From Flavobacterium sp. (GTDB taxonomy: Bacteria > Bacteroidota > Bacteroidia > Flavobacteriales > Flavobacteriaceae): a stretch of 21,271 nt of DNA. This document shows, one piece after another, positions 1-7,869 of the stretch (the stretch's first letter is position 1; each line of letters starts with the position of its first letter). The stretch is taken from contig JASLID010000047.1 in assembly GCA_030153045.1 (NCBI GenBank), positions 1-21,271 of the forward strand. The letters are read 5' to 3'. Below the pieces are notes generated by a model, which did not search any database, had not been told where the DNA came from, and was given only the letters and a program-made list of their open reading frames with translations. A program made the position numbers and the translations under genes.

Positions 1-77
1 TTTGTATATTTGGCTTCAGTCCTAATGGAATGGTTCGGGAATAAATTTCCCCAACTTCATAAAGCCGACGGGACGTT
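1..77 (+). repeat. attC-like element E0 (left part outside the window)
   Basis: This is the right half of the first element, of the type A centre. It holds the -7-like motif TATATTTG at 5-12 and the right arm CCCCAACTTCATAAAGCC, and it ends GGGACGTT at 70-77. The cassette-specific bases that follow are GTATGCC and then ATT. They are repeated inverted, 6 of 7, just before element E1, which closes cassette 1 (the rhomboid gene). Confidence 0.85.
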
Positions 78-112
78 GTATGCCATTATAAAACCGAAGC
101 CAAGGAAAATCT

Positions 113-1669
113 ATGAAAGAACAATTAGAAAAAATTAGATTAATTTATTTACCATTTTTAATAATTACTATTTGCTTTATTGTAGCATACACTTTTTTGC
201 ATTGGTTTTTTTTTATAAAAACTAATTTGTTCTCTCTAAAAGAAGATATTGTGAAATTTTGGCTCCCTTTTGGACTTCCTTGGATACCAATTCTAATTTG
301 GTTAAGACCTAGAGTAAAACTTTTAAAATTCAAAAATGAAAACACTTCTTTTGTCTTTCAATTTTTAGCTTCATTGACAATTGCAATGCCCACAATTATT
401 GCACAAGAATACTTAGTAACAGCTTCAGGTAAATTAACCTCAATTGAAAATATTTCACAAATTGAAAAATCTGAAAAAACTAAATATTACACTTTAAAAA
501 AAGTATATATAGATAAACAAAACATTGGAATTATTAAGACCGCTTCAGTAACTGGAAAACATAATGAAGATTTTAATATGCTCATTTATGTTACAATGCC
601 AATTTTAGAAACTGTAAAAGATACTTCTAAAACAGAATGCGAATACTGGCTAGGTAAAAGATATAATGAGAGAATTAGTAATCGTCTTTCAGAGGAGGAA
701 AAAAATATTAAGTATAAAAAATTTGCAAGAACTGTTGAACAAGAATTTTCAAAAACAGATTTCAATAAGTTTACATATTTAGAATTACAAGGAAACACCG
801 ATGATTTAGATAATTATATTGATGCAATCGATGAAAATACTTTTTTTGATTTTAAAAAACCAATAGTTTTTGAAGCCTACAATGAACCATTTCAAAATAG
901 AAACGGAGACAAATTAAGTTGGATTTTTCGTTCTTTAGGTATTGGATTATTGGTGTGGTTTATCTTTTTACTTTTTTCCAAACTTCATGAAGCAAATTTG
1001 AAAAAATTCAAGAGTGGAAAGTCTATAAAAGATAACGATTTAAAAGAAATTCTTGATTTCTTCATTCCAAAAGAAGGCTTTTATATAACGCCAATTCTAA
1101 TAAACATTAATGTTTTAGTTTTTCTAATTATGGCTTTGTCTGGATTTGGTTTTATTTCTTTTAGAGGAAATGATCTATTAAATTGGGGAGCAAATTTCAG
1201 ACCATATACCATTGATAGCCAATGGTGGCGACTTCTAACGAGTGTATTTCTACACGGAGGATTAATGCATTTACTTGCAAACATGTATGGTCTTTTGTTT
1301 GTCGGAATCTTTCTTGAACCAGTTTTAGGGAAAACTAAATATCTTATCATTTACCTGACAACAGGAATCCTAGCAAGTATTGCCAGTCTTTGGTGGCATG
1401 ACGCAACTGTAAGTGTAGGTGCGTCTGGAGCAATTTTTGGCCTTTATGGATTTTTCCTTGCTTTATTACTCTTAAAAGTTTTTCCGCCAGATTTTAGTAA
1501 AACATTTTTAGTAAGTACATCAATTTTTATAGGCTTCAATTTATTAATGGGCTTAACTGGAGGAATTGACAATGCAGCTCATATTGGAGGGCTATTAAGT
1601 GGTTTTATAATTGGACTTGTCTTATCAGGACAACTTAAAGAACAATTAGCCGAACTAAACGAAGAATAA
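113..1669 (+). CDS. Rhomboid family intramembrane serine protease
   Basis: A 518-residue membrane protein. The rhomboid core occupies about residues 325-510. It shows the catalytic serine in GASG (S438), the catalytic histidine in AHIGG (H490) and the HLLANMYGL segment typical of the second rhomboid helix. Before the core lie three hydrophobic stretches (about 10-35, 49-64 and 82-102), a hydrophilic domain of roughly 165 residues, and another membrane segment near 270-291. The protein is longer than minimal rhomboids because of this N-terminal module, whose role I cannot name. Rhomboids cleave membrane-spanning substrates within the bilayer. The gene is the only one in cassette 1, starts 36 bases after the cassette boundary GTT (75-77) and ends just before element E1. 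ATG 113 is the first in-frame start. The family call is firm; the substrate is unknown. Confidence 0.93.
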   Translation: MKEQLEKIRLIYLPFLIITICFIVAYTFLHWFFFIKTNLFSLKEDIVKFWLPFGLPWIPILIWLRPRVKLLKFKNENTSFVFQFLASLTIAMPTIIAQEYLVTASGKLTSIENISQIEKSEKTKYYTLKKVYIDKQNIGIIKTASVTGKHNEDFNMLIYVTMPILETVKDTSKTECEYWLGKRYNERISNRLSEEEKNIKYKKFARTVEQEFSKTDFNKFTYLELQGNTDDLDNYIDAIDENTFFDFKKPIVFEAYNEPFQNRNGDKLSWIFRSLGIGLLVWFIFLLFSKLHEANLKKFKSGKSIKDNDLKEILDFFIPKEGFYITPILININVLVFLIMALSGFGFISFRGNDLLNWGANFRPYTIDSQWWRLLTSVFLHGGLMHLLANMYGLLFVGIFLEPVLGKTKYLIIYLTTGILASIASLWWHDATVSVGASGAIFGLYGFFLALLLLKVFPPDFSKTFLVSTSIFIGFNLLMGLTGGIDNAAHIGGLLSGFIIGLVLSGQLKEQLAELNEE

Positions 1670-1682
1670 AATAACGACATAC

Positions 1683-1813
1683 AACAGCGGTTTTATGGGA
1701 TTGCTAGGCTTGGTTTGTGTTTAGAAAATTCTCCGAATTTTCTAAGGTTTTTTCTTGCACTTGTAATCTTTTGTGATAAATTTACGCAACCGCCATAAAG
1801 CTGGCAGGACGTT
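1683..1813 (+). repeat. attC-like element E1
   Basis: This element has the type B centre. The left arm GGTTTTATGGGATTGC pairs imperfectly with the right arm GCAACCGCCATAAAGC. The centre holds a perfect 11-bp inverted repeat: TTAGAAAATTC (1721-1731), three bases, then GAATTTTCTAA (1735-1745). Left flank N7' is GACATAC, which matches cassette 1. The right flank after GTT is GTACGCT, which is the start of cassette 2. Confidence 0.9.
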
Positions 1814-1906
1814 GTACGCTATTAAAAAGACCCGGTCCATTACAACAAAACGCACATGCCTTCGCAGTTAGAATTGTTAATTCACGATTTATTTGCGACG
1901 AAAACC

Positions 1907-1935
1907 TTGTGGGAAATATTAATTAGTTAATTTTG
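1907..1935 (+). promoter_or_regulatory. Candidate Bacteroidetes promoter before the small export protein gene
   Basis: TTG at 1907-1909 is followed after 18 bases by TAATTTTG at 1928-1935. This fits the known Bacteroidetes -33/-7 pattern (TTG, TAnnTTTG). A short hairpin, CCTGA-AAGAA-TCAGG, follows at 1941-1955 in the presumed leader. Nothing else is recognised in 1814-1906. The match is by eye only. Confidence 0.5.
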
Positions 1936-1970
1936 CCCCTCCTGAAAGAATCAGGTCTTATTATTAATAT

Positions 1971-2396
1971 ATGTTTTTAAAAATACTCACCGTAGCTGGA
2001 CTTGCCACTTTTGAAATTTATGCAGCAATTCCTGTCGGATTCGCCTTCAAGTTATCGCCATGGATCATTTTTTTTGCAAGCGTTACCGGTGGTTTAATTG
2101 GAACTTTTGTCGCAGCTTTTTTAGGCAATAATATTAGAGCTCTGTTTCACAAAAACAAGCCTACTAGAGATAATGTTGAAAAAAAACATCCTATGATACT
2201 TCATCTCTGGAATAAATACGGCATAATTGGGCTGGGCTTTTTAGGAACGATGTCCGTTGGCTCACCAATAAGCCTAGCTGTGGGCATTGGGTTAAACGCA
2301 AATATTAAAAAATTGGTCACTTGGTGCTGTATTGGCGTTATAGTCCGTTGTATTGTATTTACCTTGGTTGGCTGGTACGGATTACAGTTACTTTAA
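1971..2396 (+). CDS. Small multidrug export protein family (COG2426-like) membrane protein
   Basis: A 141-residue, highly hydrophobic protein with about four membrane segments: residues 1-25, 28-50, 83-105 and 113-140. The order of small-residue-rich helices and the central loop ending KKHPMILHLWNKYG resemble the family annotated as putative small multidrug export protein (Pfam Sm_multidrug_ex). The export function in that family is weakly established, so it should be read as a membrane protein with a possible transport role. The gene lies alone in cassette 2, whose ends carry an exact inverted copy of the seven bases GTACGCT. Its leader of about 150 bases is longer than in the other cassettes and seems to hold its own promoter. 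Confidence 0.75.
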   Translation: MFLKILTVAGLATFEIYAAIPVGFAFKLSPWIIFFASVTGGLIGTFVAAFLGNNIRALFHKNKPTRDNVEKKHPMILHLWNKYGIIGLGFLGTMSVGSPISLAVGIGLNANIKKLVTWCCIGVIVRCIVFTLVGWYGLQLL

Positions 2397-2511
2397 TTCT
2401 TTGCTTCGAATGAGTTTGCCCTGTGATCTTCTAAAGGCTTAAAATTTTACAACCAAATACAGACTTTTAGCACTCCGCATATTAAAATATGATTACAGTA
2501 AAACAGCGTAC

Positions 2512-2638
2512 AACAGCGGTTTGGCAAGATTTTGGTTTTAGACTTAATTTAAAGTTGGTTTTGTATTTGCGAAATTAGTGCTCAACTGAAAAATAAGCCT
2601 TAATTTAGTCCCAAACCTCGCCAAGCCGACGGGACGTT
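2512..2638 (+). repeat. attC-like element E2
   Basis: This element has the type C centre. The left arm GGTTTGGCAAGATTTTGG pairs with the right arm CCCAAACCTCGCCAAGCC. The centre contains GGTTTTGTATTTGCG, an imperfect -7-like sequence. Left N7' is AGCGTAC (cassette 2, exact match to its 5' end). The right flank after GTT is GTACGTC (cassette 3). Confidence 0.9.
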
Positions 2639-2683
2639 GTACGTCAGCTTGTCTGAACTGAACGAAAATATAACTAAAACGAA

Positions 2684-3196
2684 ATGAGCAAATTAACATC
2701 GGTATTATTAAGTGTTATTTTTTTAGCTTTGGTAAGTTGCAAAAATGAAGAAAAACCAAGCGATATTAAAAAACCTGAAGTAGAGAATAAAATTGAAACA
2801 GTTAATTCCGATGAAATAAAACTTTCTCTTAGTAGCTTTAGTAAAATACCAGAAGAAATTGATGGATGTTCATGCATTTTTTCAGAAACTGAAAAGGAAT
2901 ATGAAAAACGAAAATATATTTTCGTTTCTAATTTTGACAGCATTGCTTTTGTTTCGGTTAACAACAAAATTGAAAAACTAAACATTACAGAAAGAGTCTA
3001 TAAACAAAATACAATTGAAAACGAGGATTATACTTGTATCTATAAAACAGAAAATTATAAAGTAACTATTAAAATAGAAGCCGATAAAACAAAAGAAGAT
3101 TCAGACGAAGCTTGGTGGAATAAAGGTTCAATTACTATAGAAAATAAAAACGGAGAAAAGTTAACCAAAAAATTTATTGGAGAAAGCGGTTGCTAA
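2684..3196 (+). CDS. Predicted lipoprotein, unknown function
   Basis: A 170-residue protein with a lipoprotein signal peptide. The hydrophobic stretch LLSVIFLALVSC places the lipobox cysteine at about residue 19, followed by a charged linker (KNEEKPSDIKK). The mature part is rich in Lys and Glu and has beta-like alternation (KVTIKIEADK, GSITIENKNG). It contains a CSC pair near residue 63 and a C-terminal cysteine. I do not recognise a domain. It is probably anchored in the cell envelope. It is the only gene in cassette 3, starting 46 bases after the boundary GTT of E2. ATG 2684 gives the full signal peptide, which supports this start. Confidence 0.8.
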   Translation: MSKLTSVLLSVIFLALVSCKNEEKPSDIKKPEVENKIETVNSDEIKLSLSSFSKIPEEIDGCSCIFSETEKEYEKRKYIFVSNFDSIAFVSVNNKIEKLNITERVYKQNTIENEDYTCIYKTENYKVTIKIEADKTKEDSDEAWWNKGSITIENKNGEKLTKKFIGESGC

Positions 3197-3212
3197 TAAA
3201 AGTCGAACGCAC

Positions 3213-3341
3213 AACAGCAGTTTTATGACATTGCGGGGCTTGGTTTGTGTTTGGAAAATTCTCCAAATTTTCTCTGGGAAGTTTTGTACTTGCAAACTTT
3301 TGGCTAAATTTACCGCAACTTCATAAAGCTGGCGGGACGTT
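3213..3341 (+). repeat. attC-like element E3
   Basis: This element has the type B centre. The left arm AGTTTTATGACATTGCGG pairs with the right arm CCGCAACTTCATAAAGCT. Left N7' has one extra base (GAACGCAC) and differs at a few positions from the 5' end of cassette 3. The right flank after GTT is GTGCGTA, then ATT (cassette 4). Confidence 0.88.
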
Positions 3342-3373
3342 GTGCGTAATTTTACGAAAAAACTAAAATTGAA

Positions 3374-4483
3374 TTGATTTTGAGAATTGAACAATTAACA
3401 TTTACAAGATTTATTGCCGCTATTTCAATAGTAATTTTTCATTATGGAGAAGGAAGTTATTTATTTAACAACGAATACATTTCATTTATTTTTCAACAAG
3501 CAAATGTTGGCGTTAGCTATTTTTTTATATTATCGGGTTTTGTAATGATTATTGCATATGGAAATCGAGAAAAAATTAATTTTATTGAATACATTAAAAA
3601 TAGATTGGCTAGAATATATCCAGTATATCTATTAGCTATACTTCTTATTCTTAGTAGTACTCTTTTCAAAAATGTCAATATATCAGATTTACTACTAAAC
3701 CTATTCATGGTTCAATCTTGGATTCCTCAAAAAGCACTCACGATGAATTTTCCAGGCTGGTCTTTATCTGTTGAAATGTTTTTTTATATTCTTTTTCCAT
3801 TTTTAATGAATCGAATATATTCCAAACAAAAACTAAAAATTAATGCAATTTGGATTATTTTATTTTGGTTAATTAGTCAAATAATTTTTCATTTAATTGT
3901 TTATAAAACTCTAAAAATATCGAATTATACTACAAGAGATATGTTTTATTTTCCATTAATGCATTTTAACGAATTCTTGATTGGTAATCTAACAGGTTTG
4001 TTTTTTTTGAAAAAACTTAAAAATCATCAAAAAAATTACCTGCCAATTATTCTAGTTATCATACTCTCACTAATTTTTCTTTTAAGATTTCCAATTGGTC
4101 TTAATTTTCATAATGGATTATTTGCTTTAATTTTTGTACCTCTAATCCTTTTAATTTCATCGAGTAATGACAAGATTACTACAATGTTTTCAAAAAGAAT
4201 GTTTGTTTTTTTAGGTGAAATTAGCTTTGGGATATACATATTACAAGTACCTATTTGGGTTATATTTTCAGATTATAAGATGGAAAAATACTTTGAATTA
4301 AATAAAGAATTAGACTTCACAAGTTCATTTATAATAAGATTATTAATTTTAATCGTAACATCGACTTTGAGCTATTTATATTTAGAAAAACCAATAAGAA
4401 ACCTAATAAAAAACTACGTACAACAGCGGTTTTGTGCTATTGCTAGGCTTGGCTGTTTAAGAGGCTTGGCAATTTTCCGCTGA
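3374..4483 (+). CDS. Acyltransferase 3 family membrane protein (OafA/YrhL-like)
   Basis: A 369-residue multi-pass membrane protein. The N-terminal motif EQLTFTRFIAAISIVIFHYG carries the conserved histidine of the acyltransferase 3 fold (H23). NVGVSYFFILSGFV, YIKNRLARIYPVY and PGWSLSVEMFFYILFP are further hallmarks. These enzymes O-acylate surface sugars or other envelope molecules; the substrate here is not evident. There is no ATG start. TTG at 3374 or TTG at 3380 fits the family's N-terminus. The gene is cassette 4. Its natural end seems to be near YLEKPIRNLIKNY, but there is no stop before the boundary, so the frame runs about 60 bases into element E4 and gains a tail (VQQRFCAIARL and beyond) encoded by the recombination-like site. 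Confidence 0.9.
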   Translation: MILRIEQLTFTRFIAAISIVIFHYGEGSYLFNNEYISFIFQQANVGVSYFFILSGFVMIIAYGNREKINFIEYIKNRLARIYPVYLLAILLILSSTLFKNVNISDLLLNLFMVQSWIPQKALTMNFPGWSLSVEMFFYILFPFLMNRIYSKQKLKINAIWIILFWLISQIIFHLIVYKTLKISNYTTRDMFYFPLMHFNEFLIGNLTGLFFLKKLKNHQKNYLPIILVIILSLIFLLRFPIGLNFHNGLFALIFVPLILLISSSNDKITTMFSKRMFVFLGEISFGIYILQVPIWVIFSDYKMEKYFELNKELDFTSSFIIRLLILIVTSTLSYLYLEKPIRNLIKNYVQQRFCAIARLGCLRGLAIFR

Positions 4484-4551
4484 AAAATCTTTGTATATTT
4501 GCAATCAACAGTAATTAACCCACGCAACGGAGACAAAGCCGGCGGGACGTT
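4422..4551 (+). repeat. attC-like element E4
   Basis: This element has the type D centre, with TATATTTG at 4494-4501. The left arm GGTTTTGTGCTATTGC pairs with the right arm GCAACGGAGACAAAGCC. Left N7' is TACGTAC, 6 of 7 with the 5' end of cassette 4. The right flank after GTT is GTGCGTT (cassette 5). The acyltransferase reading frame ends inside it at 4483. Confidence 0.9.
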
Positions 4552-4585
4552 GTGCGTTATTTTACCGAACAGAAATGAAGAAAAT

Positions 4586-5443
4586 ATGAAAAAAATTATA
4601 TTACTTATACTTGCTTTATCATCAACCATTTTATTTAGTCAAAATAACCTTGACGAAAAAATAGACGAAGGAAATAATCTATACAACGAAGGAAATAAAA
4701 AGCAAGCTTTGAATGTATGGAAAGATATAATAACTAAAACGTCTGATTCTTCCTCAACTTATGGAACAACTTTGAGAAATATACTTTTTTATTATGTTGC
4801 AGAAAATGATGAGAAAAACGCAAAATTATATTACAATAAAATTATTAATTCAAAACTGAATGATAAAGACAAAAATTTTAAACTAGGTGAGCCATATAAA
4901 AACTATAGATACCATTCAACAATGAGTATGGCTAGTTTTTATGCAAATAAGAAAGATTATAATAAAGCATTGAAATACGTGGATATTGCTGATAACAAAA
5001 CAACTTATGAAACTACGTCTCTAACTGGGTTTAAATTTCAAAAAGTTGATTTAGCATTTTGGAAAAAAAGACTATACGAAGACTTAAAAAAACAAGATAG
5101 TGCACAATACGTTTTAATAAAAAGAGCATTTGAATATGATTATAAAGACATATATAAAAATTGGGCAACTACTTCTGAAAGCAACTATGAAAAAGAATTA
5201 GCTAAAGAAATAATATCCTATTTTAAGGAAAAAGAAGATTTACAAATTTTCAACAAAGAAATAAAAAAAGCTATAGAAAATTTAGAGTTTAAAAATCAGA
5301 AAGAAAAAACAAGCATAAAGTTAATTTTGAGAAACATGAACTATGAAATTTTAGTTCATAGTATAATTTCTTCAAAACTAGATTGTAAAAAATATTTGGA
5401 ACAATCATACTTTTATATTTTTTTACAAGAAAAACTTAAATAA
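4586..5443 (+). CDS. Secreted helical-repeat (TPR-like) protein
   Basis: A 285-residue protein from ATG 4586, starting with a clear signal peptide (MKKIILLILALSSTILFSQ). The open frame extends upstream to 4499, but that part lies inside element E4, so the later ATG is preferred. The mature sequence is helical with TPR-like pairs: EGNNLYNEGNKKQALNVWKDI around residues 25-45 and SFYANKKDYNKALKYVDIAD around 118-137. TPR proteins hold protein partners; no catalytic motif is visible. It is probably periplasmic. It is the only gene in cassette 5, whose ends share GTGCGTT with one extra base on the 3' side. Confidence 0.75.
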   Translation: MKKIILLILALSSTILFSQNNLDEKIDEGNNLYNEGNKKQALNVWKDIITKTSDSSSTYGTTLRNILFYYVAENDEKNAKLYYNKIINSKLNDKDKNFKLGEPYKNYRYHSTMSMASFYANKKDYNKALKYVDIADNKTTYETTSLTGFKFQKVDLAFWKKRLYEDLKKQDSAQYVLIKRAFEYDYKDIYKNWATTSESNYEKELAKEIISYFKEKEDLQIFNKEIKKAIENLEFKNQKEKTSIKLILRNMNYEILVHSIISSKLDCKKYLEQSYFYIFLQEKLK

Positions 5444-5454
5444 AACGAACGCAC

Positions 5455-5577
5455 AACATTGGTTTCACGAAATGGCGAGCTGTTTATACCGGCTGTCGAT
5501 TTTCCGCTGGAAAATCTTATATTAGCAGAAACAAAATCAGTCCCGAAGTCTGCCACTTCGTGAGGCCACAGGACGTT
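5455..5577 (+). repeat. attC-like element E5
   Basis: This element has a divergent type D centre. It starts AACATTGG instead of AACAGCGG. The left arm TTTCACGAAATGGC pairs with the right arm GCCACTTCGTGAGG. The CACGAA/TTCGTG pair is unique to this element and shows that the arms change together. The right flank after GTT is GTGCGTC, then ATT (cassette 6). Confidence 0.85.
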
Positions 5578-5599
5578 GTGCGTCATTTAATCGAAAAAT

Positions 5600-6208
5600 A
5601 TGATGGAAAAATATTTTCTAATTCTTTTAATAATAGTTTCTTTAACCTCTTGTAGAGATTCTAATATATGCTTAGAAAAATATCCCCAAAACACTGAATT
5701 TAATGGAAATACTTTTTTTTCAATAGATTCTACAATGTCAAATAGTGTTTATCTAACTGAAAACATCCATTTTTCGGGCAATCTAATGGATATTTCAAAA
5801 TTTTCATTTTATGTTCGTGATAATAAGTTTTTCGCGAAATTGGTTAAACCTGAATCAAACGAGTTTATTCTGTTTGATTTAAATTCAAAACTAAATGAAA
5901 CTAATAAAATTGAATTTAAAAATGATGAAATGATGAAATCATTTGATTGCATCCTCGAAAAAAGAATCATAACAAAAGAGAAATTAGAAGTTGGAGTTTT
6001 TAGAATTAAAAAATGGGTTAAGTTACCTGATTTTTTTGGTGGTTTGGAATTGGATATTATTGCTTTTGTAACTCAAAAATATGGAGTAATTGGCTCATAC
6101 ACAACGGACATTGACAAAATGGGTAATCCTTTAATGATTTCGCCAAAAGGAGATATATTGAAAGATTATATTGACTACTCTAAAATTAGAGAAGTTGAAC
6201 TATTATAA
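5600..6208 (+). CDS. Predicted lipoprotein, unknown function
   Basis: A 202-residue protein with a lipoprotein signal peptide (FLILLIIVSLTSC, lipobox cysteine near residue 18). Two adjacent ATGs (5600 and 5603) are possible starts. The mature part seems mostly beta (FSFYVRDNKFFAKL, LDIIAFVTQKYGVIGSY), suggesting a compact extracytoplasmic domain. I do not recognise a family. It is the only gene in cassette 6, starting about 23 bases after the boundary GTT, so there is no room for a promoter of its own between site and gene. Confidence 0.77.
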   Translation: MMEKYFLILLIIVSLTSCRDSNICLEKYPQNTEFNGNTFFSIDSTMSNSVYLTENIHFSGNLMDISKFSFYVRDNKFFAKLVKPESNEFILFDLNSKLNETNKIEFKNDEMMKSFDCILEKRIITKEKLEVGVFRIKKWVKLPDFFGGLELDIIAFVTQKYGVIGSYTTDIDKMGNPLMISPKGDILKDYIDYSKIREVELL

Positions 6209-6217
6209 ACGTCGCAC

Positions 6218-6342
6218 AACAGCGGTTTCATGAAATTGGGGTTTTAGTGTTTAATGGGTGCGCTTTTTGTATATTTGACTTCAGTCCTAATGGAAAGGTT
6301 TGGGAGCAAATTTCCCCAACTTCATTAAGTCGGCGGGACGTT
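6218..6342 (+). repeat. attC-like element E6
   Basis: This element has the type A centre, with TATATTTG at 6270-6277. The left arm GGTTTCATGAAATTGGGG pairs with the right arm CCCCAACTTCATTAAGTC. Left N7' is GTCGCAC (6 of 7 with the 5' end of cassette 6). The right flank after GTT is ATAGCCA (cassette 7). The flanks of the element itself do not match each other. Confidence 0.92.
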
Positions 6343-6365
6343 ATAGCCAATTTTGAAACAAACAG

Positions 6366-7043
6366 ATGCTAAATATTTTTAAAAAGAAAATAAAACCTAA
6401 TTTTTATCATCCTGACTTAAAACCAAGTTTAAGGATTGAAAAATTACTTATTGAATTCATTTTACCTGAAATTGAACAATTAGGTTTCACATATTTGAAG
6501 TCTGAAATGTGTTTTAAAAAAACAAATGGAGAATTTGTCAATGAAATCTCTTTTCAAAAAAACAAATGGAATGGTGGTAATGACGTTTGTGCTTTTAAAC
6601 CAATTTTGTCAATTTATTCTGTTGAACTTCCAAAATATTTAAAAACTTCCAAAGAAAATAAACGCGATTGGTTCTTAGGTGGTTCTGTAGAATATATTGA
6701 TGATTGGTCTTCAGATTACTTTGATAGTTATTATGATTTGGCTAAAGATGATAATTTTAAAATAATTGAAACCCTAAAAAACAATATAGTAAACATCGGT
6801 CTTCCCTATTTCGATAGTTTTAAAACGTATAGCGAATTGGTTGATCATTACATAAAATATGAAAAAAGATATTCTATGGCGCCAAGCCTTTTCGATTTAT
6901 GTGAAATGAATAACGATAAAGGAAAAGCTTTGAATATTTTGAATTGGTTTTTAAATTTTCAAAAAACAACTCAAAAAGAATTTCATCAAGATACTTTAGA
7001 TAAAATTGAAAGCTGTAAGTTGAGGCTAAAAAACTGGCTATAA
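6366..7043 (+). CDS. Conserved hypothetical protein, possibly DUF4304-like
   Basis: A 225-residue soluble protein with no signal peptide. The N-terminal half has a pattern reminiscent of DUF4304-type proteins: a helix, then GFTYLKSEMCFKK, then NEISFQKNKWNGGNDVCAF. The match is from memory and tentative. The C-terminal half is helical (FDLCEMNNDKGKALNILNWF and onward). Function is unknown. The gene fills cassette 7 tightly: it starts 24 bases after the boundary GTT, and its TAA stop (7041-7043) is part of the 3' boundary sequence TATAAC. The cassette ends share ATAGCCA exactly, and with the flanking bases 15 of 16 positions match. Confidence 0.78.
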   Translation: MLNIFKKKIKPNFYHPDLKPSLRIEKLLIEFILPEIEQLGFTYLKSEMCFKKTNGEFVNEISFQKNKWNGGNDVCAFKPILSIYSVELPKYLKTSKENKRDWFLGGSVEYIDDWSSDYFDSYYDLAKDDNFKIIETLKNNIVNIGLPYFDSFKTYSELVDHYIKYEKRYSMAPSLFDLCEMNNDKGKALNILNWFLNFQKTTQKEFHQDTLDKIESCKLRLKNWL

Positions 7044-7167
7044 CAGCGGTTTTAAGCAAGTGGGGATTTAGGCTTAATTTTGTGTTGGTTTTGTATTTGT
7101 TTGTTCAGTCTTTAATCTATAAATTTGGCTAACAAAATCCCCAACTACGTAAAGCCGGCGGGACGTT
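7042..7167 (+). repeat. attC-like element E7
   Basis: This element has the type C centre, with GTATTTGTTTG near 7093-7103. The left arm GGTTTTAAGCAAGTGGGG pairs with the right arm CCCCAACTACGTAAAGCC, and the pairing extends into GATT/AATC. Left N7' is TGGCTAT (exact match to cassette 7). The right flank after GTT is AACAGCA (cassette 8). Confidence 0.92.
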
Positions 7168-7237
7168 AACAGCAAGGGCATTCGATGCGTCAACTCCATT
7201 GTTAAATTTGGTTATATTTTTTTTAAAAAAATTAAGA

Positions 7238-7684
7238 ATGAAAATAAAAAAATTGTCACTTTTTTTGATTTTAGCTAGTTTGCTCTCAGTATCTTGTAGC
7301 GACAGAAATCCATTAGATAATGGAACTTTTAAACTCTTTGCAGAAGGTAAAGAAATGGGCAAATTATATCGAAAAGATAACATCCAAATTGAATGCTATT
7401 TTAAGGATAATGTCCCATTCAAAACCAAATATAAAAAATTGAATGATTCAACATATATATTACAAAGTTATGAAATGCTTGAAAAAGTTGATACCGTACA
7501 ATATTTACTAACCTACAGAAATCTAGGTAATGACACTTATAGTTTTATTGCTAAACCACTATATCTTGACATAAATTATTCTTTAAGTGGTAAACTAAAA
7601 AAAATAAGCGATGAAATTGAAAATAAAAAAGTATCTGAAATTATAAATAAAATTAAAGACGAGTCAAAATCCAATAAAAATTAA
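7238..7684 (+). CDS. Predicted lipoprotein, unknown function
   Basis: A 148-residue protein from ATG 7238. The frame opens at TTG 7199, but the later ATG gives a proper lipoprotein signal peptide (MKIKKLSLFLILASLLSVSC, cysteine at residue 20). The mature part begins SDRNPLDNGTFKLFAEGKEM and has short repeated beta-like segments (GKLYRKDNIQIECYF, YILQSYEMLEKVD). This resembles secreted proteins with MORN-like or antitoxin-like beta strands, but I cannot assign a family. The C-terminus is a charged helix. It is the only gene in cassette 8. Confidence 0.77.
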   Translation: MKIKKLSLFLILASLLSVSCSDRNPLDNGTFKLFAEGKEMGKLYRKDNIQIECYFKDNVPFKTKYKKLNDSTYILQSYEMLEKVDTVQYLLTYRNLGNDTYSFIAKPLYLDINYSLSGKLKKISDEIENKKVSEIINKIKDESKSNKN

Positions 7685-7715
7685 AAAGATTGAAATAAAT
7701 ATTAAACCAGCTGCT

Positions 7716-7840
7716 AACAGCGGTTTCATGAAATTGGGGTTTTGTGTATAATGGGACGAGCTTTTTGTATATTTGGCTTCAGTTCTAATGGAATGATTTG
7801 GGAACAAAAATCACTAACTTCATAAAGCCGGCGGGACGTT
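7716..7840 (+). repeat. attC-like element E8
   Basis: This element has the type A centre, with TATATTTG at 7768-7775. The left arm GGTTTCATGAAATTGGGG pairs with the right arm CACTAACTTCATAAAGCC. Left N7' is AGCTGCT, 5 of 7 with the 5' end of cassette 8. The right flank after GTT is AGCAGAT (cassette 9). Confidence 0.92.
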
Positions 7841-7869
7841 AGCAGATATTTAAAACCTACTGATTAAAT

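Noticed and set aside
4499..4585. Upstream extension of the secreted TPR-like gene to TTG 4499
   Set aside because: It lies inside element E4, and ATG 4586 gives a clean signal peptide.
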